Source: CAZPXF01 sp964590945 (lineage in GTDB: Bacteria; Bacillota; Clostridia; Lachnospirales; Lachnospiraceae). Taken from it: a DNA stretch of 31,482 bases. The stretch spans positions 1-31,482 of the forward strand of contig CAZPXF010000014.1 in NCBI GenBank assembly GCA_964590945.1. Direction: 5' to 3'. Both the position numbers and the translations under genes were made by a program. This document shows positions 30,551-31,482 of this stretch, one piece after another. The notes below the pieces were generated by a model. It was not told the origin of the DNA. It was given only the letters and a program-made list of their open reading frames with translations, and ran no database searches. Within the stretch, counting starts at the first letter, position 1; every line of letters starts with the position of its first letter.

Positions 30551-31482
30551 ATGTATAAAACTATTTTACGTCTCTGTCTTATCCTGATTTTTTCTGTCAG
30601 CCTTTGCGGATGTACTCGAAAGGACGCATCTATCACGAAAACAGGGACCTATTTTGATACAGTTATATCCATTGAGATTTATGACCCGGATGCGCAGGAG
30701 CAGCTTGACCATTGCTTCGAGATCTGTGAAAGATATGAAAATATGTTCAGCCGTACGGTGGAGGGAAGCGACATATACCGGATCAACCATGCGAAAGGTG
30801 AAAGCACCGGAATCAGCGCTGAGACTGCAAGGCTGATCCAGACCGGACTCCATTACAGTGAAATTTCCGGCGGGGCTTTTGATATCACAATTGCTCCGCT
30901 CAGTATTCTCTGGGATTTTAAAAACAATGACGGGACAATTCCCTCAAAAGCTGCGATCGACGAGGCGCGCTCCCATGTCGGCTATGATAATGTTGAATTG
31001 GACGGGACAACGGTTACATTAAAGGATCCGGAAGCGGCGATCGATCTCGGCGCTCTTGCTAAAGGATATATTGCAGATCGGATCAAACGCTATCTGGTTT
31101 CACAGGGAATCGAAAGCGGGATCATCAATCTTGGCGGGAATATTCTGACGATCGGAAGTAAGCCTGACGGCAGCGCCTACAATATCGGGATTCAGAAACC
31201 ATTTGATAAGCGCAATGCATCGATCACCTCTGTAGAGGTTTCCGGGCAGTCCGTCGTTTCCTCCGGCAATTATGAACGCTATTTTGAAAAGGACGGAAAG
31301 ATTTACCATCATATACTCGATCCGAAAACCGGATATCCGGTGGAAAATGAACTGTATGAGGTGACGATCATCTCCGACAGCTCGATCACCGGGGACGCCC
31401 TGAGCACGACCTGCTTTGCGTTGGGACTTGAAAAAGGAATGCAACTGATTGAAGAGACGGAAGGCGTAGAGGCGCTGTTTAT
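30551..31482 (+). CDS. apbE: FAD:protein FMN transferase (ApbE family lipoprotein), partial
   Basis: ApbE attaches FMN from FAD covalently to Thr or Ser in FMN-binding domains of membrane redox proteins, outside the cytoplasmic membrane. The gene is cut by the window end after 310 codons. The N-terminus is a lipoprotein signal (LILIFSVSLCGC, lipid Cys at residue 21), then TKTGTYFDTVISI. Further marks are GGAFDITIAPLSILWDF, AAIDLGALAKGYIADRIK, GIINLGGNIL, and SSGNYERYFEKDGKIYHHILDPKTGYPVENEL with SITGDALSTTCFALG (Mg-binding Asp and Thr). The ATG at 30551 has GGAGG nine bases upstream. It is divergent from the EetA-like gene. Its flavinylation target is not in the window and may follow downstream. 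Confidence 0.95.
   Translation, partial: MYKTILRLCLILIFSVSLCGCTRKDASITKTGTYFDTVISIEIYDPDAQEQLDHCFEICERYENMFSRTVEGSDIYRINHAKGESTGISAETARLIQTGLHYSEISGGAFDITIAPLSILWDFKNNDGTIPSKAAIDEARSHVGYDNVELDGTTVTLKDPEAAIDLGALAKGYIADRIKRYLVSQGIESGIINLGGNILTIGSKPDGSAYNIGIQKPFDKRNASITSVEVSGQSVVSSGNYERYFEKDGKIYHHILDPKTGYPVENELYEVTIISDSSITGDALSTTCFALGLEKGMQLIEETEGVEALF

Noticed and set aside
1..31482. Mobile elements, prophage, CRISPR, defence or toxin-antitoxin systems
   Set aside because: No transposase, integrase, phage structural gene, regular spaced repeat array or known defence module is visible; gene order is core-like throughout.

Overview
The window reads as ordinary core chromosome of a spore-forming anaerobic Firmicute of the class Clostridia, most like a Lachnospiraceae member. 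The reasons are an alpha/beta-type SASP gene, ylbJ and ytfI/ytfJ (sporulation and germination families), a short HisG with HisZ, a four-Cys L28 protein, a SEDS/PBP pair beside a U32 peptidase, and gene orders shared with Bacillus (rsmD-coaD-ylbJ; rpmB divergent from yloU-fakA-recG; ytfI-ytfJ). I see no tRNA, rRNA, IS element, prophage, CRISPR array or plasmid function. Most genes lie on the minus strand in short-gap or overlapping operons.

Layout, right to left in the direction of most transcription. (1) 31482-27857: a divergent region with an apbE lipoprotein gene (plus strand, cut by the window end) facing a NusG-domain-II protein, a Gx/Hpre_diP_synt_I membrane protein, ruvA and ruvB. The first three resemble parts of flavin-based extracellular electron transfer loci. 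(2) 27847-20211: a zapA promoter, zapA, an internal terminator, then a U32 peptidase, a SEDS protein, a class B PBP that overlaps it by up to 200 nt, a 107-aa unknown, a DUF2953 protein (ytfI), ytfJ and a 45-aa two-TM peptide ending in a terminator. (3) rpmB on the plus strand, divergent from yloU-fakA-recG. (4) A SASP gene with a sigma-G-like promoter, divergent from rsmD-coaD-coiled-coil, which converges on and overlaps ylbJ. (5) pepD, then a membrane-anchored M23 peptidase. (6) An RNA modification operon (NOL1/Sun methyltransferase, RsuA-type, an SDR enzyme, an unknown membrane protein, RluA-type) ending in recU. (7) hisZ-hisG-hisD-hisIE behind a perfect consensus promoter, a terminator, and a 126-aa membrane protein.

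The genes mostly serve cell-wall synthesis and division (SEDS/PBP, ZapA, M23), ribosome and rRNA modification, DNA repair (RecU, RecG, RuvAB), histidine synthesis and sporulation.

I found no clearly new system. The points most worth checking are: a HisF-like domain without its catalytic aspartates fused to HisIE; the long out-of-phase SEDS/PBP overlap with a non-ATG start; the EET-type genes next to ruvAB; two places where a terminator hairpin runs straight into the next gene's ribosome binding site; and unlisted small membrane peptides. All calls were made by eye from sequence; no searches were run.
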